Source: Limnobaculum xujianqingii
Lineage (GTDB): Bacteria > Pseudomonadota > Gammaproteobacteria > Enterobacterales > Enterobacteriaceae
Length of the DNA: 64,000 bases
Reading direction: 5' to 3'
NCBI RefSeq assembly: GCF_013394855.1
Contig: NZ_JABMLK010000001.1
Span: 682,001-746,000 of the forward strand
A program made the position numbers and the translations under genes. Positions 18,652 to 26,468 of the stretch are shown piece after piece. The first letter of the stretch is position 1. Each line of letters starts with the position of its first letter. The notes below the pieces were generated by a model. It ran no database searches and was not told the origin of the DNA. It saw only the letters and a program-made list of their open reading frames with translations.

Positions 18652-19499
18652 TTTTTTAACTCCGCTTCAATGAATGAGTAATCCCGGTCCGGATTCTTTC
18701 GTTTGGCTACCGTTAATAAAACCTGTGATAAGCCAATATAAATACTACGTTCCTGCTCACCTAACGCTTCAAGGTGATGGCGAATCGTCATCGCATCACC
18801 TCTTTCCAGAGGTCCGGTTAATGCGTTAACCATGCCCGAAGAACAGATATTTTCAGCGTTGCCAAGAAATAAGGCATTCCAGGCTTTATCTGAAAATTCC
18901 CGATCGAATCCACACTGCTGAAAAATATCGGAACCTATTTTAGTCAAACCAATCACTAAATTGCTAACCATAACAGAAGCAGCGTGGTACAACGCTTTGT
19001 TTTCTGCATTCATGGTTCTTACCGAATTACCAAGAGACTCAATAAGTGTGGTTATTTTTATCAGATTAGTTTGGCTACCTTCAACGGTAAAATAGACCGC
19101 AGGTAGAGATTCAACAGAATGAAGTCTGTCATGAATGGCATAAACAGGATGAACGGAATATCCACAGGCACCATATTGTTCAAGACCATCAAACACTGAT
19201 GATGATAATGCTCCACTACAGTGGCAAATATTTTTCCCCGCAATGGGATACTGCTTCAGTTCTTGCCAAAGTGTTGCAATAGAGGTATCCGGTACGGTTA
19301 AAAACAGCGTATCGCAAGCCTGAAGTAAAGAAGAGAGTTGACTGAAAAACTGGCTATTGGTGAAGCTTGCCGCTGCCTGAGCATCATCCAGATTACGGCT
19401 ATAGTAACCAACAACGTTAATGCCCCGACTGGCAAAATATTTGCCTAAGGTAAAACCTACCTTCCCGGCTCCGATAAACCCTATATTCAAAAGCGTCAC
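18648..19499 (-). CDS. panG: PanG-type ketopantoate reductase (Rossmann/DUF2520)
   Basis: 283 residues. N-terminal NAD(P)-binding Rossmann fold, [18 protein letters not shown], then [11 protein letters not shown] and [12 protein letters not shown]; the C-terminal half ([41 protein letters not shown]) is the DUF2520 helical domain. This architecture was described in Francisella as PanG, an alternative to PanE that reduces ketopantoate to pantoate. Its 4-base overlap with panB strongly supports that role here. It begins 37 bp after the DUF4130 gene, so read-through from the SOS-type operon is possible. Confidence 0.88.
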   Translation of the reverse strand: MTLLNIGFIGAGKVGFTLGKYFASRGINVVGYYSRNLDDAQAAASFTNSQFFSQLSSLLQACDTLFLTVPDTSIATLWQELKQYPIAGKNICHCSGALSSSVFDGLEQYGACGYSVHPVYAIHDRLHSVESLPAVYFTVEGSQTNLIKITTLIESLGNSVRTMNAENKALYHAASVMVSNLVIGLTKIGSDIFQQCGFDREFSDKAWNALFLGNAENICSSGMVNALTGPLERGDAMTIRHHLEALGEQERSIYIGLSQVLLTVAKRKNPDRDYSFIEAELKK

Positions 19500-19536
19500 C
19501 CGACATTTTGTCTATTTGCAGGGCTATACCATAGCG

Positions 19537-20301
19537 TTAATTTTGCATTTCCGGTAGTAAATGCCAAAAGCGCGCTGGCATATGTTGGCGTTGTTGTCGC
19601 TTATTGATTCTTTCTCTAATGGTTATTGCTTTAAAATAGTTTCGCCACAGCGTCTGAAATTGCTGCTCATCTTCCGCTAATAACGTTGGATTAATTTTCC
19701 CATCAATCAACGTATTCTCGTCCGGCAATATAATTTCTTCAACTCGTTGCAAATTATAATAAAAACCGTATCCGCGGCGAATGTCATATAGCGCCCAATG
19801 CTGATCGGCAAAGCGATCAATAAAGTGATGAAGAGCTAATGGCAAAGTATTGTAGTCCGGAGCTACCGGAGCAAAAAAGATGTTCTCTTTAGTTTTCTGA
19901 AAGCGCACAAACTCAATCAAATACATGGTGTCTTTACTGACCTTTTTGGCCAGTTTTAGCATAGCCATCACATCTTCATCAGCAAAGTGTGTTTCAATCG
20001 AATGGGGTGCATCAATCACTTTACGGATATAACGGAATATCAGATGGTCTGCTTCAGGCAGATCTGATTGCCACACATGATGAATATGGTTCAATGCCTG
20101 TCTGGATAACTTTTTACCCAATGCCGCCCATACCCGATCGGATTTATTCGGATCGGTGACTGTCGTGTGAACCCTCTCCATAAACATCGGTTCAATATCA
20201 CCTTCTGCCAGGAGCGCCTGCGGAAAATGCTTAATCTTATAGGCATCAAATACTACACTTAACAAGCCATCGAAAGTTTTGTCATAGTAGAAAATAGACA
20301 T
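19537..20301 (-). CDS. DUF4130 / TIGR03915-type DNA metabolism protein
   Basis: 254 residues, MSIFYYDKTFDGLLSVVFDAYKIKHFP at the start, matching the family regularly found next to the radical SAM protein TIGR03916 and annotated as a probable DNA-metabolism protein. Further blocks: DRVWAALGKKLSRQAL, FVRFQKTKENIFFAPVAPDYNTL and ALYDIRRGYGFYY. No catalytic motif is known to me. Translated 9 bp after the radical SAM gene; GGAGAAAACG precedes the ATG. Confidence 0.82.
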   Translation of the reverse strand: MSIFYYDKTFDGLLSVVFDAYKIKHFPQALLAEGDIEPMFMERVHTTVTDPNKSDRVWAALGKKLSRQALNHIHHVWQSDLPEADHLIFRYIRKVIDAPHSIETHFADEDVMAMLKLAKKVSKDTMYLIEFVRFQKTKENIFFAPVAPDYNTLPLALHHFIDRFADQHWALYDIRRGYGFYYNLQRVEEIILPDENTLIDGKINPTLLAEDEQQFQTLWRNYFKAITIRERINKRQQRQHMPARFWHLLPEMQN

Positions 20302-20310
20302 CGTTTTCTC

Positions 20311-21573
20311 CTAATCAGTAAAACCGAATGACAGCTGTTGCTGTGCAGGTGATGGTAATAATGGCGTATCTCGCAACACACTTTTTACATACTCCGGGGT
20401 TGCTTCATGAATGGTGTAATGCGGTAGCTCGTTATTGGTAATAAAGTACCGGGCTCGTTTTAACACTACGCCAATTTTCTTTAATCCATTCAGATTTAAG
20501 CGCCCATGTTTTCGGGCCACCATAATCATTTTCGCCGACTTCACTCCCACGCCGGGAATGCGCAAAATAGTAGCGTAATCTGCCGTATTCACATCAACCG
20601 GAAAACGTTCCGGATGACGAATTGCCCAGGCCAGTTTAGGGTCCATATCCAAATCAAGATAAGGACTTTTATCATCCAGAATCTCATTGGCATTAAATTG
20701 ATAAAAACGCATTAGCCAGTCCGCCTGATACAAACGATTCTCTCGCTTCAGACAGGGATCTTTCACTACCGGTAAGCGTTTATCATAGGTATTCACCGGG
20801 ATATATCCGGAGTAATAAACGCGTTTCATGCTTTGGCGCTGATACAACGCGGATGAGAGATGCAGAATATCTTTATCATTATCTTTAGCTGCACCAACGA
20901 TGATTTGAGTACTTTGCCCTGCTGGCGCAAAACGGGGAGCTGAACGAAATTTCCGTCGCTCTTCCAGGCTCTGCACCATGCCCTGCTGAATATAGTGCAT
21001 TGGCTTATACACACTTTGATGATCTTTTTCTGGTGCCAGCAGTTTCAGGTCCTGTTCCAGAGGGATCTCAAGATTCACACTCAGGCGATCGGCGTACAAT
21101 CCTGCCTGATAAACCAGTTCCTGACTGGCACCCGGAATGGTTTTCATATGGATATAACCATTGAAGTGGTGAACTGTGCGTAGATCTTTCACTACCCGCA
21201 GCATCTTCTCCATAGTGTGATCCGGACTCTTTATCACGCCCGAACTAAGAAACAGCCCTTCAATATAGTTACGCCGATAAAATTCAATCGTGAGTTCCGC
21301 TAACTCTCCGGGTGTAAAAGCCACCCGTTCAATATCGTTACTGCGACGGTTAACACAGTAAGCGCAATCAAACAGGCAAAAGTTAGTTAGCAATATTTTA
21401 AGCAACGATACGCAGCGGCCATCTTCAGTAAAGCTGTGACAAATTCCCCAACCGCTGGTGCTGCCTGTCATCCCTGCTTTATTACGCCGCGTGGTTCCAC
21501 TGGACGAACAGGACACATCATATTTCGCTGACTCCGCCAGAATGGTCAGCTTGTGAAGTACACTCTCTTTCAT
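20311..21573 (-). CDS. Putative DNA modification/repair radical SAM protein
   Basis: 420 residues, TIGR03916-type. The 4Fe-4S-binding CxxxCxxC motif is Cys66-Cys70-Cys73 (NFCLFDCAYC), and further cysteines lie at 22, 45 and 54 (YDVSCSSSG, GWGICHSF, DGRCVSLL). A helix-hairpin-helix DNA-binding element is near residues 335-375 (ILRIPGVGVKSAKMIMVARK). So it combines radical chemistry with DNA binding, as expected for a lesion-repair or base-modification enzyme; the substrate is unknown. A consensus LexA box lies 35 bp upstream. First gene of the pair with DUF4130. Confidence 0.85.
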   Translation of the reverse strand: MKESVLHKLTILAESAKYDVSCSSSGTTRRNKAGMTGSTSGWGICHSFTEDGRCVSLLKILLTNFCLFDCAYCVNRRSNDIERVAFTPGELAELTIEFYRRNYIEGLFLSSGVIKSPDHTMEKMLRVVKDLRTVHHFNGYIHMKTIPGASQELVYQAGLYADRLSVNLEIPLEQDLKLLAPEKDHQSVYKPMHYIQQGMVQSLEERRKFRSAPRFAPAGQSTQIIVGAAKDNDKDILHLSSALYQRQSMKRVYYSGYIPVNTYDKRLPVVKDPCLKRENRLYQADWLMRFYQFNANEILDDKSPYLDLDMDPKLAWAIRHPERFPVDVNTADYATILRIPGVGVKSAKMIMVARKHGRLNLNGLKKIGVVLKRARYFITNNELPHYTIHEATPEYVKSVLRDTPLLPSPAQQQLSFGFTD

Positions 21574-21607
21574 GTCGATCTCCGGGCGTTATCATTTACC
21601 ACCAATA

Positions 21608-21627
21608 TACTGTATAAATATACAGCT
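21608..21627. promoter_or_regulatory. LexA (SOS) box
   Basis: CTGTATAAATATACAG at 21610-21625 fits the enterobacterial LexA consensus CTGT-N8-ACAG exactly, with the favoured TA flank on the left and A/T-rich centre. It sits 35-54 bp upstream of the radical SAM start, a normal operator position. Confidence 0.88.
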
Positions 21628-21761
21628 ATCAATATATGATAATAACCAGAGCAACAGAAGTCAGTGAGAAAAGTAACAACATAAATTGAATCAAACTGAT
21701 AAAAAGACTTAATAGTTCACTTTTATACCTCTGGACAACCATAGTCTATCATCGGGAGGGA

Positions 21762-21882
21762 CGGGCGTAGGGGTCGTAGCAGCTTTAGCTGCCGGACAAA
21801 CAGGCAAAGCCTGTTTGAACAGCGCTTGCGCTGGCCCGAAGGGTGAAACACCGCTAGGTGTTTCATAACTGCCCCTAGCCCG
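21762..21882. repeat. GC-rich multi-hairpin element
   Basis: An outer stem CGGGC(G)TAGGGG (21762-21773) with CCCCTAGCCCG (21872-21882) encloses a chain of perfect hairpins: GCAGC/GCTGC (21779-21792), CAAACAGGC/GCCTGTTTG (21797-21817), CAGCGC/GCGCTG (21820-21833), CCC/GGG (21835-21843) and GAAACACC/GGTGTTTC (21845-21864). The base composition is much more GC-rich than the surroundings. It lies between the radical SAM promoter and the usp gene. The open frame across it (21709-21915) is probably not a gene. Could be a dispersed intergenic repeat or a structured RNA. Confidence 0.7.
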
Positions 21883-21921
21883 GCCAGGCCCGATACACTC
21901 CAATGTTAAGTACAAATTGTT

Positions 21922-21971
21922 TTCCGACCGGACACACTATCAATATAGGCTCGATGTTATCCCGGTCGGAA
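21922..21971. terminator. 10-bp inverted repeat downstream of usp gene
   Basis: TTCCGACCGG (21922-21931) and CCGGTCGGAA (21962-21971) are perfectly complementary with a 30-base loop, about 100 bp past the usp stop on the minus strand. A terminator or an operator; undecided. The remaining sequence from 21972 to 22067 shows nothing. Confidence 0.45.
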
Positions 21972-22067
21972 TATCCTCAACAGCCGATTTATCAACAAAT
22001 AAACAAAATAAATATATATGATGAGCCATCATCCGACAGCCCATCACTGAATGGTGAACAACCCGAC

Positions 22068-22496
22068 TTACCTTACAATAAGCACTGATGTGGTTGCATA
22101 ACGAACAATACTGGAAGCATTAGAACCTAATAAGTGTGTTTTTATATTAGGTCGTTTGGAGCCAATGACAATTAAGTCAGCGCCGATCTGCTCGGTGACC
22201 TCGACAATCTCATCTCTGACAGATCCAAAACTCATTGAATAAGAGACGCGATCTTTAGGCAGGTCGATAGTGGATGAGATTTCTTCCAGTTTTTTCTTGG
22301 CTTTAACGGCCGCTTTATCTTGCAGCTCCATATAGCCTAACTCATAAGAATTAATGATGGATGTTGACATGGGAAATACATGAAGCAGCCGGATTTTAGC
22401 GTCTGACTGTTTCGCCAAATGCACCGCGTATTCCAATGCTTTGCGGGTTAATTCGTCTTCCATGATATCTACGGGTACTAAAATAGATTTGTACAT
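22068..22496 (-). CDS. Universal stress protein, UspF-like
   Basis: 142 residues, one Usp domain. Starts MYKSILVPVDIMEDELTRKA (E. coli UspF: MNRTILVPIDISDSELT...), ends with the ATP-binding loop GSKRPNIKTHLLGSNASSIV, fitting G-x2-G-x9-G-S with substitution at the second position, then TSVLIVR. Resembles the UspF/UspG nucleotide-binding class, linked to adhesion and stress survival. AGGAG ribosome site. Monocistronic. Confidence 0.88.
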   Translation of the reverse strand: MYKSILVPVDIMEDELTRKALEYAVHLAKQSDAKIRLLHVFPMSTSIINSYELGYMELQDKAAVKAKKKLEEISSTIDLPKDRVSYSMSFGSVRDEIVEVTEQIGADLIVIGSKRPNIKTHLLGSNASSIVRYATTSVLIVR

Positions 22497-22842
22497 GCTG
22501 CACGCTCCTATTTTTTGTATACCTGGATCATCTATTTAATTATATCGGAGAAATGAATAATCTGTTGTGAGCTGGTTAACTTATTGAACTATCAATGCAC
22601 GAAATCAATTTGTATGAAAAATAGCCTTGTTCTGAAATTGGTTAAGATGAACTTAAATGAGGAGTTGAAGATAACCCGCATCAAATGAAGAGAACATTGT
22701 GAGGCTCCCTGCTATACAGTGATAAACCTCTCACTTTTTATGTCTAATCAAAAAAATTAATCAAACCGGGTTGTGCATGTTTCATCGCTGTGCTTTTATT
22801 AACGGTACTGACATTTTATATATTGAAAAGGTAAACCCTGTG
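22497..22842. other. ilvBN upstream region
   Basis: About 345 bp between the usp start and the ivbL start. It should contain the divergent usp and ilvB promoters. I could not identify a convincing promoter or operator by eye. Confidence 0.4.
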
Positions 22843-22938
22843 ATGCCATCTCAATTCACTTCGACTCTTCTCCTTACCGCGCAACCTGCCGCGGTGGTCG
22901 TCGTGCGTGTGGTGGTGGTCGTCGGCAGTGCGCCGTAA
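22843..22938 (+). CDS. ivbL: ilvB operon leader peptide
   Basis: 31-codon peptide MPSQFTSTLLLTAQPAA followed by VVVVRVVVVVGSAP, almost identical in layout to E. coli IvbL with runs of valine codons and upstream leucines. Ribosome stalling at scarce Val-tRNA or Leu-tRNA prevents the downstream terminator and lets ilvBN be transcribed. Too short for routine gene finding. Followed 26 bp later by the attenuator. Confidence 0.93.
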   Translation: MPSQFTSTLLLTAQPAAVVVVRVVVVVGSAP

Positions 22939-22964
22939 CGGGTCCTAATCAACGTAACGATTTC

Positions 22965-23003
22965 GAAACCCCGCCGGCGCAAACCGGGCGGGGTTTCTGC
23001 TTT
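22965..23003 (+). terminator. ilvB attenuator
   Basis: GAAACCCCGCC (22965-22975) pairs perfectly with GGCGGGGTTTC (22987-22997), an 11-bp GC-rich stem followed by TGCTTTAT. Placed between ivbL and ilvB as in the E. coli valine/leucine attenuation system. Confidence 0.88.
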
Positions 23004-23051
23004 ATAGACTCCCTGCCCCGAGTGCCCGGCCTAACGTAAAGGAAAAAAATT

Positions 23052-24746
23052 ATGGCCACTTCGGGTATGCCACATCAACGAACCCGTTTTACGGGTGCTG
23101 AGTTAATTGTTTATTTACTGGAACGTCAAGGGATCACGACGGTCGCAGGCATTCCTGGAGGTGCAGCGTTACCACTGTATGATGCACTGGGGCAAAGTAC
23201 CATTATTCATCATGTGCTGGCTCGTCATGAACAAGGTGCAGGCTTTATTGCACAGGGAATGGCGCGTTCTACCGGTAAAGCTGCGGTTTGTATTTCATCC
23301 AGCGGTCCCGGTGCTACCAATCTGGTCACTGCCATTGCCGATGCCAAATTAGATTCCGTTCCGCTAGTCTGTATTACCGGTCAGGTTGCTTCCAGCATGA
23401 TAGGTACTGATGCCTTTCAGGAAGTAGACACCTACGGCATTTCAATTCCTATCACTAAACATAACTATCTGGTACGGGATATTAGTGAATTGCCAAAGAT
23501 TATGTGCGATGCATTCCGTATTGCTGAATCTGGCCGCCCTGGCCCGGTATGGATTGATATTCCTAAAGACGTTCAAACCGCCACTATTGAGCTGAGCGAA
23601 CTACCACCCATTCCGGTGCCCGATCAACCTCCAATGTTCGATACGGCTCTGGTAGCTCAGGCCGCAGAAATGATTAATCAGGCGAAGCGCCCGGTATTGT
23701 ATTTGGGCGGCGGTATTATTTGTGCTGATGCCCATAAACAGGCGATAGAGCTGGCGGAGCGTGCTAACTTACCAACCACCATGACATTAATGGCACTGGG
23801 TACCTTGCCCGCTGAGCATCCATTATCTTTGGGCATGCTGGGGATGCATGCTAATCGTAGTACTAACCTGATTCTACAAGAATCGGATCTGTTGATTGTT
23901 ATGGGCGCACGCTTTGACGATCGCGCTATTGGTAAAGCAGAGCAATTCTGTCCAAATGCCAAAATCATTCATGTGGATATCGATCGTGCTGAATTGAGCA
24001 AGATACGCCAACCTCAAATTGCTATTCATGCAGATGTTGGTCAGGTTTTAGAGCAGTTATTACCTCAAATTAGCGCACAACCACGCGACGAATGGATTAA
24101 AACTGTTAACCAGTTCCGCCAACAATACCCGGTTCAAATGCCGGATGCCGATAATCCATTAAGCCATTACGGATTGGTACTGGCTGCCGCCCGGGCAGTA
24201 GACTGTGAAGCAGTTATTACTACCGATGTGGGTCAGCATCAAATGTGGGTAGCTCAGGCTTACCCTCTGTGCCGCCATCGTCAATGGTTAACATCAGGTG
24301 GGTTGGGCACTATGGGCTTTGGTTTACCGGCTGCTATCGGTGCCGCACTGGCAGATCGTAACCGTAAGGTTTTATGCTTCTCCGGAGATGGCAGCCTGAT
24401 GATGAATATTCAGGAAATGGCAACTGCGGTTGAACATAATCTGGATGTAAAAATTATTCTGATGAATAATCAGGCGTTAGGACTGGTTCACCAACAGCAA
24501 ACGCTGTTTTATCAGGAGCGTATTTTTGCTGCAGCTTACCCTTATCGTACCGACTTTATTAAAATTGCCGCTGGTTTTGGCATGGATACCTGCGATCTGA
24601 ACGCCGAACAAGATCCGGAAGCCGCTCTGGCAGAAGCCATTCGTCGCCCTGGCCCTTGTCTGATTCACGCGCTAATCGATATTAACCAGAAAGTTTTCCC
24701 GATGGTACCACCAGGTGCCGCTAACATCGAAATGGTTGGAGCTTAA
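23052..24746 (+). CDS. ilvB: Acetolactate synthase I, large subunit
   Basis: 564 residues (E. coli IlvB 562). Thiamine-diphosphate enzyme that makes acetolactate and acetohydroxybutyrate, the first common step of branched-chain amino acid synthesis. Motifs: [14 protein letters not shown], catalytic Glu in [29 protein letters not shown], and the ThDP-Mg motif [12 protein letters not shown]...NN. AAAGGA ribosome site. Controlled by the ivbL attenuator; followed 2 bp later by ilvN. Confidence 0.96.
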   Translation: MATSGMPHQRTRFTGAELIVYLLERQGITTVAGIPGGAALPLYDALGQSTIIHHVLARHEQGAGFIAQGMARSTGKAAVCISSSGPGATNLVTAIADAKLDSVPLVCITGQVASSMIGTDAFQEVDTYGISIPITKHNYLVRDISELPKIMCDAFRIAESGRPGPVWIDIPKDVQTATIELSELPPIPVPDQPPMFDTALVAQAAEMINQAKRPVLYLGGGIICADAHKQAIELAERANLPTTMTLMALGTLPAEHPLSLGMLGMHANRSTNLILQESDLLIVMGARFDDRAIGKAEQFCPNAKIIHVDIDRAELSKIRQPQIAIHADVGQVLEQLLPQISAQPRDEWIKTVNQFRQQYPVQMPDADNPLSHYGLVLAAARAVDCEAVITTDVGQHQMWVAQAYPLCRHRQWLTSGGLGTMGFGLPAAIGAALADRNRKVLCFSGDGSLMMNIQEMATAVEHNLDVKIILMNNQALGLVHQQQTLFYQERIFAAAYPYRTDFIKIAAGFGMDTCDLNAEQDPEAALAEAIRRPGPCLIHALIDINQKVFPMVPPGAANIEMVGA

Positions 24747-24748
24747 TT

Positions 24749-25042
24749 ATGTCTACAGAACAGTCTCAGCAACATCAAATCGCTTTAGAGCTAATTGTTC
24801 GCAACCATCCGGGCGTTATGTCACATATTTGTGGCCTGTTTGCCCGCCGGGCATTTAACGTAGAAGGTATTCTCTGCATGCCATTAAAAGGTGATACAGA
24901 AAGTCGTATCTGGCTTTTAGTACAAAAAGACCAACGCCTGTCCCAGATGGTTAGTCAGGTAGAAAAACTGGAAGACGTACAACAGGTCAAATACAGTGAA
25001 GATCTAAGCGTATTTGACCAACTAAGAAGTTTTATTCAGTAA
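24749..25042 (+). CDS. ilvN: Acetolactate synthase I, small regulatory subunit
   Basis: 97 residues (E. coli IlvN 96). Single ACT domain, [20 protein letters not shown] followed by [10 protein letters not shown], that binds valine and gives feedback inhibition of IlvB. Two bases separate it from ilvB, so the two are translated together. Confidence 0.96.
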   Translation: MSTEQSQQHQIALELIVRNHPGVMSHICGLFARRAFNVEGILCMPLKGDTESRIWLLVQKDQRLSQMVSQVEKLEDVQQVKYSEDLSVFDQLRSFIQ

Positions 25043-25056
25043 CATAACGATTTTTT

Positions 25057-25086
25057 CTGTGAGGGTAATCTTAATTACCCTCACAG
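25057..25086. terminator. Convergent hairpin after ilvN
   Basis: CTGTGAGGGTAAT and ATTACCCTCACAG form a perfect 13-bp stem with a CTTA loop, between the convergent ilvN and LuxR-type genes. The T-tract lies before rather than after the stem for ilvN, so it is not a textbook intrinsic terminator. Confidence 0.65.
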
Positions 25087-25118
25087 GAAGATTAAACCTG
25101 ATTCAGGCCGCATAATAA

Positions 25119-25730
25119 TTACCCTGGTAAACCACAGAGCTTATACAGGTCCATTGAGTTTTTGATATTTAATTTATACATAATATTATAGCGGTGAACG
25201 CTCACGGTTTTCACACTGATATTAATTTTATCACCGATGTCTTTATTACTCATACCCTGAGATATATATTGAAATATTTCATATTCTCGTTTTGATAATG
25301 AGTCAATTCGTTTAACTTCATCATCATAAAGGTTATATTTAGGAATACACTGGAACCCATCAATGACCAATTGAGAGACTAATATTAATGATTTAATGTC
25401 ATGTGTTTTATCAATAATGCCATCAATGGAATACTTCATGGCATTAAGAATATTCATGCCGGAGGTTTCTGATACTAAAGCAATAATTTTCGTGTCCGGG
25501 CTTACGCTGCGTATTCCTTCAACCAGTTTATCTCTGCCTGAATTTATCAGGTCGATACTAATTAGAACCAGATCAATACTTAAACTGCTTACTCGTTCAG
25601 CAATATTATCCGTAGTATTGGTTACGGTTATTACCTCAAGACAATCCGCATCTTTTAGTAATTCGCTAATCGCGAAACAAACGAACTGATTACTGTCAAC
25701 AATCAATGTACGAATAACTTGTTGTTTCAT
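25119..25730 (-). CDS. LuxR/NarL-type regulator with defective receiver domain
   Basis: 203 residues. N-terminal receiver-like domain (RTLIVDSNQFVCFAISELL) where the usual phospho-acceptor Asp after DLVLI is Ser58 and the acidic pair at the end of the first strand is a single Asp12; Lys109 of IDKT may be the conserved lysine. So phosphorylation in the normal way is unlikely. C-terminal LuxR HTH is intact: LSKREYEIFQYISQGMSNKD, INISVKTVSVHRYNIMYKL. No histidine kinase is adjacent. A clear paralogue (TLIVDNNQFVCFA) begins at the right end of the window beside the adhesin operon. Confidence 0.85.
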   Translation of the reverse strand: MKQQVIRTLIVDSNQFVCFAISELLKDADCLEVITVTNTTDNIAERVSSLSIDLVLISIDLINSGRDKLVEGIRSVSPDTKIIALVSETSGMNILNAMKYSIDGIIDKTHDIKSLILVSQLVIDGFQCIPKYNLYDDEVKRIDSLSKREYEIFQYISQGMSNKDIGDKINISVKTVSVHRYNIMYKLNIKNSMDLYKLCGLPG

Positions 25731-26468
25731 TTATAACATCCTCGATTTAAAACTATTAGTTCGCTCGAATATTTCATCATAAATTATAATGAAACACTCT
25801 CCGCTTATATTGCATATAAGAATAACACCCTTATAGTTTGTGAGATTTTAGTAAAACTATATCTGACAAAACATGTTGGGCATTACGTTAAGTAATGACG
25901 TTCTAAAATACCGACTACTAAAATCCACCTGTCCTATATTTGACACTTGAAATATCAGGCCAAACATGTTGTAAAAATAATAACTCGACAAAACACCTAT
26001 TGACTACGATTTCACTGTCCTATTTTGGACACCTCTTGAATACTGCTTCTGAATGGTGATCCCTGATAATCGTGCTGACATAAAAGTCAATTGCTCAATA
26101 TTGGATACTTGACTCACTGCCACCGATGCGTTGCAAAGAATAATAGTACTTAATGCCCCACCCTGATATTGGTTGAGTATCCAATATTGGACCTCGCGCC
26201 ATAAAGAAAAGTATGCATTTCATATGATGATAAAAACTACCGATATAATAGTGAGATAGTAATCAACACCAATATAATCAAACAAACCAGTCGATGATGC
26301 TAATCACACTTCTTTAACTGGTTCATTACCATGAACTTCAAGACATTGATCACATTATTCATCCAATCGATGCACCACATTTGTTAAATCTGTATAGTAC
26401 ACATCATTTTTTTGTACTCGACGCGTTTATTGTGCTGCTATTTTATGTGTCTCATCTTGGAGAAAAAT
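25731..26468. promoter_or_regulatory. Long regulatory region with four spaced palindromes
   Basis: About 740 bp between the divergent LuxR-type and dcuC genes. It holds four related dyads: TGTCC-TATATT-TGACA (25930-25945), TGTCC-TATTTT-GGACA (26016-26031), TCAATATTGGATAC (26095-26108) and TCCAATATTGGA (26180-26191). Their centres are about 86, 76 and 86 bp apart. Also CATTAC-GTTAA-GTAATG (25881-25897) and two ACATGTTG copies. No gene is evident. The dyads look like binding sites for one regulator, perhaps the adjacent LuxR-type protein. Confidence 0.6.

Noticed and set aside
21709..21915. Minus-strand open frame of 68 codons across the multi-hairpin element
   Set aside because: Its composition is dictated by the palindromic DNA, and there is no ribosome site or family similarity I can recognise.
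26345..26375. Possible FNR site (TTGATCACATTATT) before dcuC
   Set aside because: Only the left half-site matches the TTGAT-N4-ATCAA consensus.
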